Assembly (NCBI GenBank): GCA_028023455.1
Contig: JAQFVV010000017.1
Coordinates: 3,269,501 to 3,333,500 of the forward strand
Direction: 5' to 3'
Length of the DNA: 64,000 bases
DNA from: Epiperipatus broadwayi
Taxonomy: Eukaryota; Onychophora; Udeonychophora; Euonychophora; Peripatidae
The notes under the pieces: model-generated
Seen by the model: only the letters and a program-made list of their open reading frames with translations
What the model was told of the DNA's origin: nothing
Databases searched by the model: none
Made by a program: the position numbers and the translations under genes
Part shown: positions 34,126-46,756 of the stretch, piece by piece
How positions within the stretch are numbered: position 1 is the first letter of the stretch
Layout: the number at the start of each line of letters is the position of its first letter

Positions 34126-36820
34126 AATGATTGGTGGGGGAGGGGATTATTTACTTAATTAAAATCTTGTGGAAAACTGTCTGCTCAGGATACAAACTAT
34201 AATGTTTTTTTAACTATACAACACTAAACATATAAAAATGTGTAGTTTACAACTGTTTTGTTTAAATTTGATCAATTAGAAATCCTGTGGATAGTCGGTA
34301 CACTGTGGTCAAAATTTTGAATTGTTATCATCCTAATTCTTGAAATCGATTATTACAGCATCTATTTACTATAATGCGAAATTGTATATCAAGCCAAATT
34401 GAAATCTATAATTAAATAACTGATGAAAACAACCCTGTAAAATATCTTTTATTTTTATCTTCCAAACAATTTTTAGGAATAGCATCTAACATATATATAT
34501 AATCAGACTTAAGAATTGGTTCTTTCAAGCCATGTTGTGCCTAATGAATTATGAAAAGATTATGATTTACACTACTAACAAATGGGAACCAGAAAATAAG
34601 TGGAAAAAATAAAAAAATGAAAGTCAATTTTTTAATTTTAAAGACTACTCAAATTTAGTTTTTAATGACATTGCAATAAAAACATTGATTATATTTTATA
34701 CTATTACATTATTTACAATTAAGTTCCAGGTATAAGAATGCCTGTATTTCAAATCTTACTACTACATTAGTAATTTAGTTTATTTAACGAGGCACGGTGC
34801 AGTCAAAAAATAAATTATTATACATCTCGTAGAAGTAAGTAGTTGGCGTATTATTTTGCGGTGCCCACGAATTAGTGAGTAAAGTTTGAATCCACATAAA
34901 ACTTGAAATTTTTTCCCCGATAGCCAAATCATAGTATCTAAAGAGTAAAACCGGCATTTAATTCATCAGATAAGAATTATTATTTTTTTATCATTAAGTA
35001 GTTCACTGTTGGGCATGAGGCCTCTCTAACAGCCATTCATAAAGGACCACTAAATGACGCACATTACTCGTTAAGAGATGAAGAAAAAATTTGTGAGAAA
35101 TATGGATATACAAGAAAAAATAATAAAGACTATAATAATTTTATCAAGTAATTTAAAGTGAGAATAGTGCTAGTATACTTGTTAAGGTTACTAAGCAACC
35201 CTATTCTAACCCTCACCCCCCCCCTCCTAAAGATTAAACTGTACACCTCACAGTCAGTGGCTTATTTAAGAATGTTATGATCTTAAAGAAAAATATTTCG
35301 AGATGAAAAAAAAATATTGGTTTTTAGATGTTTAATAATTTGCCTTTTTCTTTAAAGAAGTGAACGTAAGTCATTTTCTAAGTTTATCCACGCAGACTTA
35401 AACCGACGAGCAGATAAAATAATCTTTTTAAAGCAATTTCTATTTGTAACTCTATAATACCGCTCTATATATTAAGTTGCGAGAGAGTAAGCACTTGTAT
35501 ACAATTTTCGAACTTGCACGACTTGCAAACGTGTATATATTATAGATGTGTGTGAGAGCATTTATTTTTTTCCTAGTAAAAAAAATCATGTTTAGAAAAA
35601 CTCTAAAAAAGACTTCGAGAAGAGTAAAAAAAAATAATAGATAAAAGTTGATAGCACGATTCTTTTTTTGCATTGACCAATAAGTATTATTTAAATCTTA
35701 TATGGTGCGCCCTCCCCCCTCCTCCTATTTTAAAATTAATTGTTTAACAGAAATTGCTTATATATATTATCGATAATTAAATTCACTCAATTGCCTAACC
35801 ATTTAAAATGGTTTCGCGCAGCGCACAAGTTTTTATTTTCAACCGCCCCCCCCAATAACTGAATACCTTAATTTATTTAGCATTTAGATTATAATAGTTT
35901 CTATTTTTACAGTCTTATCAAAATATTTTTTTTTGTATCCGTATATAGTAGTAATTTGTCGTAACCTATTTTTTTTACTTAAAAATTAATGATCAACTTT
36001 TTAACTTATCATTATTTATTCTTTTTTTTCTTAGAGGAATTTAATTGTTATTCTAAGATTCATTTACCAATTTACTATCACTGATAAACATTGTGTTTAT
36101 GTGTATTAATATATTAATTTAGCAGAAAAAAATAATATATTGGAAATTTTTCCCGTTTACAGTTCAACTTCTGTTGTTTATTAGCGAGGTTAACGATCGG
36201 TACTTCTTAAATACATCATATGGATATCTAAATATTCTTATCTAGAAGATAAAGCAAGAACGAGTGTATATATAAAAATAATCATTATCCAGCAGTTACA
36301 AGCTTGGCGAATAACTGTCTCAAAACCCATTGTCTGATTAAAGAATACAGTATATTGGTTTTCATTTAATTTTCCTGCCGAACATTCATATATATATATA
36401 GTAATTGGTTATTAAACTTTAGTTATTGTGTATATGTGTGTGTATTCGGAATCAATACCATTTACTAACCACTCTAGAATAAGCTTAACAATATTTATTT
36501 ATTCACACATAAACTGCATTTTGTTCTAGGTCATCGATTAATTGATAAGGCGATTTTCAACAGATAAAATGTTATGTGTTATCAAATAATTCATATCTGT
36601 AAATTATTAAAAGATATAACTGGGGTTTACATTTCTAGCATATATGTAGATTCACGTTTTCTGTCTCATTCTAAATGTAATCTGTCTGAAGGGGCAAATA
36701 ATTTTTTTTATAAATATATTTATTAATATGATTTTTAAGTTTTATATTGTTGTCTTCAAAGTAGTTATCTATTTCAAATTTGACGCAAAAAATAAATAAA
36801 TAAATCAGAATTTCTCTTAC
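34126..36820. other. Non-coding sequence with slightly more CpG than average
   Basis: No gene recognised. Weak tRNA-like traces (AGTTTGAATCCAC near 34887) and pyrimidine-rich CCCTCCCCCCTCC runs occur. The frame at 35452-35673 has no recognisable motif. Confidence 0.5.
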
Positions 36821-36960
36821 CGTCTAGCCGACATTGTTGCAAACTTTTAACTTCACCGTAGTTTTTATTCAATGTTCCATTCAAGCCCGTTTAACAAGTG
36901 ACAGATATTCGCTATAGGTTGTCGCATTTAAATTAACGATAATTGAATTTAAAAAGTTTG
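36821..36960 (-). other. Candidate first or 5' UTR exon (unassigned)
   Basis: On the minus strand, ACAATGTCGGCTAGACG is followed directly by a good donor GTAAGAG (from 36820). The ATG at 36834 has A at -3 and opens MSAR before the splice, phase 2. The surrounding 36.8-37.2 kb holds more CpGs than the background. It could be a distal 5' exon of the GATA gene or of another gene, but no acceptor partner or homology supports either. Spliced directly to 12480 it would read into an early stop, i.e. a short upstream frame. Confidence 0.2.
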
Positions 36961-37883
36961 AAAAGAAAAGGTGACCGACTTGTAGAATTGCACACAAAGT
37001 TTTATTACTAATTAATTAGAACTTCCTAACTCTCTTTCAGAGTTATATTGAAAAACCTTTGTTATTAACGGTAGAGGTGAAAATTAAGATTATTTGAGGA
37101 GACCTAGGATAATATCTAGAGAGAAATTGGCGCGTGCCAACCTCATAAGTTAGGCAATATCACCATCTGCTGGCGCTGCACCCTAACAGACATAAATTGA
37201 AACAGTCATCAAAAAACCGGGAAGGGGATAGACATGAATTTAAAAAAAAAAAAGATTTATTGTTGTTTTTTTTTTTAAAAAAATTTCACAAAAAGATTTT
37301 AAAATAGTTTGGTAAATATATAACAAAATAATTTAGCCTTATATTTATGGAGAAATGGTTAATTCTACGTTATAAGCACATCTTTATATCTTTCTTAAAT
37401 TACGAATGGGTGCGCGCACTATTGATAGTTTCTTAGCTGAAAAGGAGCAGATTTTCGTTTGTTAAAAAAAAAAAAAAATCCAGACAAAAAGATTTCGCGA
37501 CCACGCAATTAAAAATGTTAATCGCCATTGATAAAAAAGTTTGCAATTGTTTTTATTATATTAGTAACTAATTATATCTTATAGTTTTTAGACTTAAAAG
37601 ATTATTACTTATTATATGCCTTAGTCGCAATGACTTTAGTAATTAATATTTTAGAAGTAGTTAAATGTTATATTTTTCGCATTAACAAAAAAAATGTAAT
37701 TACATTTATTCACTTTTTAATTAAATGGTTTCTTTTTATTTTATTACAATATCGAAAACAATTATTCAATGTTCACCATTTTTATTAGTCTTTAATAATC
37801 AGAAATACAACTAAAATATTTCCAAAATAAAATCAAACGGTTGTTTGTTCTAATTGTTTATTTTGCATTAAATAGAAAATATT

Positions 37884-38004
37884 TATATGATGAACCAAAA
37901 ATAGGTGGACAGTAAATGATAATATTTATTTTCAGATTACATATACAATTATATATATAAACCCTATTCCATCCACTGTCCACCTAACTCTTGGTTCACC
38001 ATGT
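37884..38004. mobile_element. Tiny inverted-repeat element (about 120 bp)
   Basis: ATGATGAACCAAAAATAGGT-GGACAGT at the left is inverted at the right (ACTGTCCACCTAACTCTTGG-TTCACCAT). The terminal repeats are about 27 bp around an A+T-rich core, with TA at both flanks. It abuts an old hAT-type element starting about 12 bp further on. Confidence 0.75.
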
Positions 38005-38016
38005 ATGTACTAAGAT

Positions 38017-38509
38017 TAGAGATCGGCAACTAGGGTTCGCAATCCCTTATCCTGGCTCTTTTTATCACGATAAACATAACTACGTTCTTTATTTCCTCTT
38101 GTAATTTGTAAATAAATATTTTGATGACTCTAGTTGAGGAAAAATGAGTGCAACATTTGTTTCTTGAATCCAGACATTGTAGAATAGTAATTATTTTATA
38201 TGATGATTATTTAAATATTAGAATCTGTGGATAAATAAAACTATCAAAGTAATTTTTATTTATTTATTTTTAAGAGAATTTTTAAATTTTTCCCAAGGAT
38301 GTGTACAGATTCTATTACTAAAATAAATGTTCAAATAGATCCACAGAAATTCGTCGCCTCCCCCCCCCCCCAAACCATTTTTCACCTCTTTCCTTGCATC
38401 CTTTAACGGGAGTGAGGAGGGGTGCTTTTTTCCTTGCGGCTCTTTAATGGGGGGAAGGGAGGGAGATTTTTAACAAAATGGCTTATGTTAAAAAGTTTGC
38501 CGACCCCTG
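38017..38509. mobile_element. Old hAT-type non-autonomous element
   Basis: The right end is GTTTGCCGACCCCTG, i.e. terminal repeat CAGGGGTCGGCAAAC. The left end is a decayed version, TAGAGATCGGCAACT. The inner right side has AAAGAGCCGCAAGG-type sequence (antisense of TTGCGGCTCTTT) and the left has CTGGCTCTTTTTAT. The 8-bp target duplication is no longer recognisable. No transposase frame. Confidence 0.7.
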
Positions 38510-40819
38510 TAGACTTAAAGAAAGGAATCTACCAACATAAAAATCAAGTGAACGCAAATAATTAATTGTGCTTTGATATATAGAATCATTTACTATTTTC
38601 GTTAGTATAGAAAGATAGAGAGATCTTGCATTCTGAAATGCATTATATATTCGCAATTATAGTTTTTAATAAATATATTTATATTCAAAAAATCATTGTC
38701 GTTATTTTGTAAATATATCATGATGTAATAACTTTTGTTAAGATTAGCTCAAATTTATAATGCATTATGGTATTTTTTCACCACAGAACAATTTTATGTA
38801 TAAGGATTTATTTTCGCGGTTATTAAAGCTATATTGAGTTATTTATGGTATGTAAACTGTAAAGAAAGACTACAAACTGTATTTTTCATCAAATAGCAAG
38901 TCGATAGCCTCTGCAAAATACACAGTTAGCAAGCGCGCTCGTACTCATGGACTAGGTAGCGATTTTTTTTAATATATATATAAGACCGCATTTAAATATA
39001 GACAGAAAAATACGGTATTCACGTTAACCGAAGTACCGAAAAATTAATGAAAGATATAACACAATAATTATTTTTCTAATAAGTAAAAATGGATTTCTGT
39101 AATAACTTAATGCTTACTGGAAAGCGTATACTTATATATGCAATGTATGAATAGACTATACTTTATTAAAAATTTGAATACTTAAGACTTAGTTCATCAA
39201 TTTCAAAAAAAATTATATAATTATTAAGCTATTCTTGATGGGCATAAATTAAGTTGATATTTTAGTTGCATCCTTTAATAGTTATACAATAAATGTTCAA
39301 GATTCTTGTAATTTGTGCCATGTGATTTATATAGGACACATTCTTTTTTTACTAATTTTTATAATCCATGTAACTGCGCCGATAATATTATTTCTCTAGA
39401 TATTTAATTAACTTCTGACTGAACGCAAATATGCATAATATAATATAATGTAAACAGAAAATAAAGAATGAATAAATATTTCTATGTACTTTTCCTAATC
39501 TTTATTATTTTTATTCGGATTGTTTTTATTATTAAACCAAGCAATGTTAAACGATCGATATATTTATCTCCGGTAGAGGGCACACAAATCCTTTTCGTGT
39601 AAAAAAAAAACTTTCTGTTTTCGGTAGGTCTAAAATAATAATAGACTAATTTGATTTATGGTAGCATTTGTTATTATTTTCAATTTATCAATACATGGAT
39701 TTTTTAATATTTGATTATTGAAAATAAAAAATAATATAAATGAAGAAAAAGTGTACTTCAGACGAAGTAATCTCTTGTGAGGGGTTAATTTTTCCCCTCG
39801 ACATGTTTACATTTTTAAAAAAAATTCAATATTAATTTAACTTTTTTTTTTAACGATATTTTATAAATAACTAGTGATTTCATGTGCATTTACTAGTTTT
39901 CTTTCTTAACATAGTTTAATTTAACTTCTATACAAGTTTTCTAGCGCATCACATATTTAATGCTAAATTACAAACTAGTTCTGATGTTTATAAATACATC
40001 ATGAAGTTAAATCCAGTACATAAATACAGTACTATTTTTTTTTTAAAAAAAAAAGTCTATTTTAAGAGTACGTATATGTGTCAGGTTCTTCACTTGAAAG
40101 CAGAAGGAAGTAACTAGGCAACTAGATACGATAATTAAATAACATTCGATAGTACTTACTTCATTAACTCTATTTACTGTAGCATGTCAAAATTTAGTTA
40201 TAAAGAAATAAACATTAAAGATGTATATTTTAAAGAAACATATTTTGGTGTTTTTATTTTTAAAAAGATATGGTTTGCTGCAAACAATTTTCTACCTATA
40301 CTAAGTTCCCCTTATATTCCTAGAAACATAAAAAAAAAAAAAAAGATCTTTTCAATTAATTAATCGAGTTGGCGCTACCTTAGGAAAAATAACAATGGGT
40401 CAATTGAGCATGAGTTGAAAAAAAAAGGATTATCTGTTCAGATAGGATAGAAACAAACTTTGAAAGAGTTGATATTAACCATATATTTTTAAAATTAATA
40501 ACCAGAGTTAAAACTATTTAAAATAATTTATATAAAGGATTAATATTAGAAAGACAATATTTTAATTCATATTATAAATATATTGAGACCCCAAAGAGAA
40601 TAAATGTTTGATAGGATGACATTTTGTTTGTAGTTATGTTTTGGACTTGGTTAATATGGAGCCAAACATTTTGATAGACATTTTTCTTCTCTCTTTTCTA
40701 GAAACTATTGGCCTGATCAGGTGCAAATCTTTGGTAATTGTTAGAACATCACGTTAAATTAAATATTCATCATCTAAAGATCATCTCAATTCCCATGCGC
40801 TCTCTCTCTCTATATCATT
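38510..40819. other. A+T-rich non-coding sequence
   Basis: No gene. A CTCF-like match CCGGTAGAGGGCAC lies at 39570-39583. Otherwise filler. Confidence 0.55.
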
Positions 40820-41005
40820 TTCAACTATTAGCGAACCACTGCAGAATGAACGTCTCTCCAAGTTTAATCCCTCTCCAGTCTCTAGTCTCTCTTCTCCACA
40901 TCACTACAACATATTTCTTTATTTTATCCATTCATCTCACGTGATCCCTATATTTTTTTTACTATCTCTTGGAATTCAGTTTAAGATTTCAAGTATCCAT
41001 CTATA
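40820..41005 (-). pseudogene. Decayed LINE C-terminal fragment, RTE-like (copy 1)
   Basis: Homologous to the antisense segments at 52628 and 55311 (CCACTGCAGAATGAACGTCT, ATTTCTTTATTTTATCCATT, ATCTCTTGGAATTCAGTTTA). The minus strand corresponds to the end of an RTE-type reverse transcriptase but is too mutated to read. Plus-strand frames over it are shadows. Confidence 0.55.
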
Positions 41006-42639
41006 TATATATGTTTGAAATTAGGATTTGTTGAGCGTGGAAGAAACAGACAAAATGTTCGAAGGTGAACATTATTATGTATTTATATAAAAATGATTAA
41101 GAATCATTCATTAATTTATTAAAAGATGATAGTTGTATATTCTTGTAACTTCATGTGTGATGTAATAAAAAAGTTCTGGTAAATTTTAAAATATTAGAAC
41201 AAGCACTAACTACAATTTTTAAATATATGTGTAAACATGTATAAAATACCCACTTTTAAGATATATACTGAAATAAAATCAAAAATATTGGTTATCAGAG
41301 ACTACTAGCTGTGCAGCTTGAAAACAACAACAATCATCTCATTTCCAGCCCATAATATGTTTAATAGGTCGTCACGTGATTTTTTAATAAAGTGTGGTCA
41401 TTTTTCTTCTTCTTGCTGAATACATTTCCATTTACACTTCCATATTAACTCAGAAGTATATGATGTAACGATTAGGATGTTGCCTGGCATAACTATGACA
41501 TGGAAAGAGAGGATTTTTGAGTAATTAAGATGAGTAAATTCAATATTATTTCTTTCATAGCCGATTTAGCTAGACAATTTCAGGCGCAAAAAAATTCCAT
41601 ATCTATAAATTAATAATTAAATATATTCAATCACCTGGGTAATCAACTGCTAAGGTTTTTGCAGTTTTCTATTATTATCTTCTAATTAATAATATTCATT
41701 TGCAAATCAGTAATACGGTTGCTAAATGGACTGGCTGTGAGCCGATTGCTTCCATTTCAATATTTTTTCCAGACACAATCAAATCTATAGGTTATGTATG
41801 CATAAAATATTAAAGTGCCCCCCTCTCCCCGCAAATATACAAGCAATTTGCCTTTTATATAATTTTTTAAATTCCAATATTGTCCAAGTTTGTTTTTGGT
41901 GACATAAATCGGCAAGGATATTCAATTTTTATCTTTTTAAAGATTTCTTTTCAAAGTAACGTTTTTATTTTGTGGTTTTTCGAGAATTTCTTCCAATTCG
42001 TCTACTTTTTAAAGAACAGGACAATATCAGCAGCAAATTTTAAGCACACAATTTTTCCTGAAATATTAATCTTTTTTATTTAGTTCAGCTTTTTGAATTA
42101 TGTTCTATAAATGAGCAAATTGCTATCTAGTTTTCTAATGCCATATTCCTCGTTTATAGTATTTGAAAGCAAATAATATGCTTAAAAATTCTTCTGAAGT
42201 GAACTAAAAGGCAAGTCACTTGACATAAGTTTAATATTTAATTTACTAATATTCAATCAAATGTAATTAAATTTCAAAAGTGTTTTTCTATTAATTAATA
42301 TCCATTTTAGATGATTCATGAAAGAACAATTCTTTCTTAACCGTAATACTAGAAATAATTTTTATTAATCATTTATTAAACTAGGGATTATCCAATAATG
42401 AATAATATACCACTCTAGCGCAGCTTTCTCATTCAGTATAGCAAATCATTAGTTTAATTGATAGGTATCAAATTTAATGCTCTCACAATTTTGTCACAAG
42501 TCATTTAATGAAAGTATATTAATAATTTTTATTAGTCATTCATTAGATTAGAGATTATCCAAATACTAGAAAGTCTAAACTTTATTGAATGATACATACT
42601 AATATTCTAAGAAGTTTAATGGAAGAACAAATAAAATAC
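41006..42639. other. A+T-rich non-coding sequence
   Basis: Two similar blocks (TTTTTATTAATCATTTATTA at 42359, TTTTTATTAGTCATTCATTA at 42526), each followed by AGAT/GGATTATCCAA, resemble outer arm sequence of the foldback at 62494. Otherwise nothing is recognised. Confidence 0.5.
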
Positions 42640-42990
42640 TACTGCTTATTAGAAAAGTACAAAACATGATTTGTCAATAAAAAAATAGACATATATCACA
42701 TGACCCCATATAGCTATTTCAGTTAGATAGCTGGGTTTGAAGACATTTAAATGTCTGAAATTTCAGATTTTCTACTCAATAGTTAACTCTTAGATAAATG
42801 CTGGCTTTGGATTGGCACTTTTAGATCTAGTGTCTGAAACTATCCTAATGCTTGAGAAGTGCCAAAGCATGAAACCATTGGTCAGGGGTTTGGAAGGTTT
42901 TCTGATGGATATATTTTAAATGCTTTGTCTGGCTAAGCATTTATCACCAAGTTTGGTGGGCAATTAGCAAAGTTCTTTGTTTATGATTTA
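42640..42990. repeat. Partial copy of foldback family 'CCATGGTCAGGGG'
   Basis: From about 42850 it contains GTGCCAAAGCATGAAACCAT, TGGTCAGGGGTTTGGAAGG, GGCTAAGCATTTATCACCAA and TTGTTTATGATTTAT, matching the right arm of the complete palindrome at 50724-51040. The left arm is only faintly recognisable (GATTGGCAC). Confidence 0.6.
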
Positions 42991-43360
42991 TCAATGTTTC
43001 TCTTCCCTATTATTATATCATCTGGAAGTAATACCATAAAATCACATCCTCTCACAAAAACATTTTAAAGATTTGCAATATAGTTGATAGAATACAATGC
43101 AGAACTACAAATAAAGCAAGTAACATAATGGACCAATTGTAATATATGTGGACATATTTATAATTTTATAGATTGGTTTATAAAATCATTGCAAAACTCT
43201 TCATCTTTTTTCTTTTGGAATGGAATATAAATACTTTAGACATTTATTTTTTATATAATCAAAATTAATAAATAAAATATTTCCCCATGAACTAATTTTT
43301 CTTTTTTTTTTAAATTCATGAAATAACTCTTAGTCTTGAAGTTTCAACTTTGCTATTTAG

Positions 43361-43480
43361 TAATATATAGGGGGTTTGAACTCAGACTTTCACATGTATG
43401 TAATCAAGATGTTAGCAGTATGAGATTGCATGAATTGTTTAGGGTCATGTGAAAGTCTGAGTTCAAACCTCCATATATTA
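43361..43480. repeat. Small foldback built on a tRNA-like SINE end
   Basis: GGTTTGAACTCAGACTTTCA and TGAAAGTCTGAGTTCAAACC face each other 43374-43470. The right half GTGAAAGTCTGAGTTCAAAC is the same motif as in the SINE fragments at 930 and 54630. Two inverted copies of one short retroposon inserted next to each other is a simple explanation. Confidence 0.55.
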
Positions 43481-44775
43481 CATATTGGAGTGCAGGTATG
43501 AGAAAGCCTGTTCTGTAGAAAAAAAATTCATTTGCTATTTAGTGTGGGAATTTTTTTTTCTTTCTTTAAAAAAAATAAAATTAGAAACAATATTCCCATC
43601 AAGTAAACATGTGTTTAAATTTTTAATTTAAAAAAGGAGTATTTTTGTACATAATATTTTGAATTGCATTTTTTTTTTTCGTGTGTATGAGATATAAAAA
43701 GGGTTATTTAAATAAATGTAAAGTACTGACAAAATAAGGTACTTACGTATTAAACCTGCTGTGATAAAAGTCAATGGCACAAACAAATGTAAATATAAAC
43801 TGATTAAACACATTTACAATGCTGTAGAAAGGGAAATTATTTTTTTACATAAATATTATTATAATATTCTAATCAGGAGTAAGTTGTTACTCAAAATATT
43901 GGTTTCACTGCTATTTTTACAATTTAAAGTATGCAGTGATGTCATGAAAGAATGCTGGAATGACTAATCAATTCATCTGATAAAAATAAGGTATAAACTG
44001 ATTTACTGTCCCTCTAATTCCTGCCAAGTGAATTTTTTTGAATGATCCTTATCCAACAAAATATTTCTGAGGATGATGCACTTCACTACTTTCAAAAGAT
44101 GGTCATAGCTTGGAATAACTATCTGTGAAAAGTTTGTGCATCCTGAGAAAAATGCAAAATCCTGCAAAAGTGATGACTTGCAAGCTGTCAGAATATAAAC
44201 ATTGTATAAATCATAGCTACATTTTCATTTGAATTTTGGGGGCATAAAAAACGTCAGTCCACTCCAGTGGTTATAAGAAACAATCTTTAGCTTTTCTTTT
44301 TTAAGGAATAAATGTATATTGCTAATTAGTTGGTGCAACATCATTTATGCAAAAGACTTTCATTTATTTCCAATAAATAAAGCTATAGGCTGACATTTTG
44401 TAGGAAATAAGATTAGTTATCATTTTAGCAAATAACTCAATTAGCTTCAAAACATATTTATTTTCATTAAATAAATTATAGGTTGTCATTTTGTATTAAA
44501 TAACATTACTTGTGATTAGTTTGGTGGTGGTGAAATTTTAATCATTAAAATCATTAATGATTATTTATGATTGCTAAATATTTGGTAGTATTAATTAATT
44601 AAGCAAATTTAACTTTCAAAGATAAGTTGTTGAAGATCTCAAATATTTTTATATCTACTATACATTCTTTATCAACTTCTAGCTACTGTTGACCTACTTA
44701 TGTTTTAAACATAGCCATCTTTTGCCACTTAAATAAATTGGACATAATACAGAAAGTGGAGTTATTTACATCTTT

Positions 44776-44886
44776 TTTTTTCTCCATATGTCATAGCATT
44801 GGCTGGGACGTGAACCCACACCCATCTACAACCAACTACTTGCTTGCAAGGCGGGTGTGATGACCTCTCGGCTAATAACACTTGAC
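44776..44886 (-). mobile_element. Miniature tRNA-derived SINE, subfamily A
   Basis: A minus-strand copy with its A tail (plus-strand T run) at 44776. Exact 13-bp duplication TATTTACATCTTT at 44763-44775 and 44887-44899. Contains the antisense of GTGGGTTCACGTCCC (B-box region), of GCCGAGAGGTCA (A box), and of the subfamily A hairpin region. Confidence 0.92.
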
Positions 44887-44899
44887 TATTTACATCTTT

Positions 44900-46754
44900 G
44901 TTAAAAATGGTTTTTTTAAGTCTTTGAAAGGTAAATTTACTTAGTTAACTAATTGAACAAATCATTATATCAAATATTTAACAATCCTAAATAAACATAA
45001 GTAATAAAAACTAAAATTTCACCCACTGGATTAACACATAAATACCAATTGATTTGTATTGAACAAGAAGGTATATGCAAATATATATATATATATATTA
45101 TTCTTCAAGAACTAGTTACTATATACTGGAAGTCTTAAAGCTGTAACCTTTAAATTTACTCTATTCAAAACTTTAAAAACACACCTCGGCCGAACAATTA
45201 ACCAACAAACTTAGTCATATCAGAGAGAGAAAATTATCAGTTTATCCATTTTTAGTTTTCTAAGAACAAATAGTTGTCATCTAGTGATGCTTGTCTTTAT
45301 TTTGAATTTTTGTATGTATTAATTAATCAATGGCTATAAGATAATAAAATTAACCTTACCATTGATTAATCAATTCTTACATAGATGTCACTACTATATT
45401 GTATATGGACAACAAGTTTTAGAAGGCAAATCATGTTTCCGATTAATATTATCACATGGAAGTAAATATCTTCTAAATAAACTTTTTCCATTTGGTTGTG
45501 TGCAAAGTGTGTCCCACTGGAAACAGTTGGTTCTCTCCAATCTGCCTGCAGTACCATCTATGAATCAGTAGGTGTGTTCCATAGTAATATAGTTTAGCTA
45601 CTCACCACAAAAATTTTAAGGTACTTGTACCTCTATCATGTTACACATTATTACACATCATCTCAATGCTCTTCCTACCATTACAAAATCTTGAAAACTA
45701 TTCAATAATATTCTTGAAACTCATAACATCAATGTCATATAATCTGAATCCTTTCAAATATTTCAGTGGCACTTTGCCACAATTTTAAATGAAATTTAAG
45801 ATTAGCTTGTTGTTCTATTCTAGGTTAAGGCACAGAACTTTGTCACAAATCATGTGATAACTTGTAATCCAGGCACTGTAACATTTTTGTGGCCAATAGC
45901 TAAACTATGTCACAAGAAATACATGCATTGATTCAGAGAAGAAACTGTAGTAAGCTTAGAAAAAAGACGACTCATCTTTTTATTGGAGCATACTGCGTAC
46001 TTACATATCACTTGATATACAGCAATCATTCTCCAAGATCCCTCTTCTACCCATGTGATAAACTGATACGATCTTGCTGAAACATTGGTATAATACTAAA
46101 ATTAACGAATAATAATGATATTATATGTATATGTTCCCATCTTTTATCTAAGAAATTATTCTGTTAGCTCATAGATTAGATGTAATGTATTTGAAATACT
46201 GTGATAAAACTTTAAAATATAAATTATTATTGTCAGCTTATGTCAAGTCTAGGTTTAAACTATTTTATGGTATCACCAGCAATAATTCTAAAGACTAAAC
46301 AGTAATTCTCAGCCATTGGATTTCAAAGAAATACATTACAAATTTCTAAATTACCATCTAGACCAATGCCAAGATTAGGGCATATTATTAAAACAATCAT
46401 CAAAATTTCATCTGTACCTACCTATATAAGGGCTAAAATTACAACAGTACATAATTCTATATCAAAAATGTTAGGATCATTGCATTAAATTCTGATCATC
46501 ATCAATGCTATATTAATCAGTATAGTAATTACATAATATGGACTTTGGTGATTTATATATATTAAAAATACCATTATTGTCTGAAACTAGTGAAAGATCA
46601 AAAGGATTCTAGAAAGTGTGACTGCAAACAAGAGAAAAATACACACATATAAAACTTAATCCATTCTAATACCAAGTAACAAAATAATGACTAAATGCAT
46701 TTATTAATCAGAAATAATAACATAATAGGTCTAATAAGCACTTCATAATACAAG
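44900..46754. other. Non-coding or unidentified; one protein-like frame at 45366-45557
   Basis: The minus-strand frame 45557-45366 begins MVLQADWREPTVSSGTHFAH-NQMEKVYLED and then becomes hydrophobic. The codon mix is less A+T-driven than in noise frames, but the plus strand is open over the same stretch, so it is not called. 45800-46080 is also slightly less A+T-rich. Nothing is recognised by family. Confidence 0.3.
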
Positions 46755-46756
46755 TA

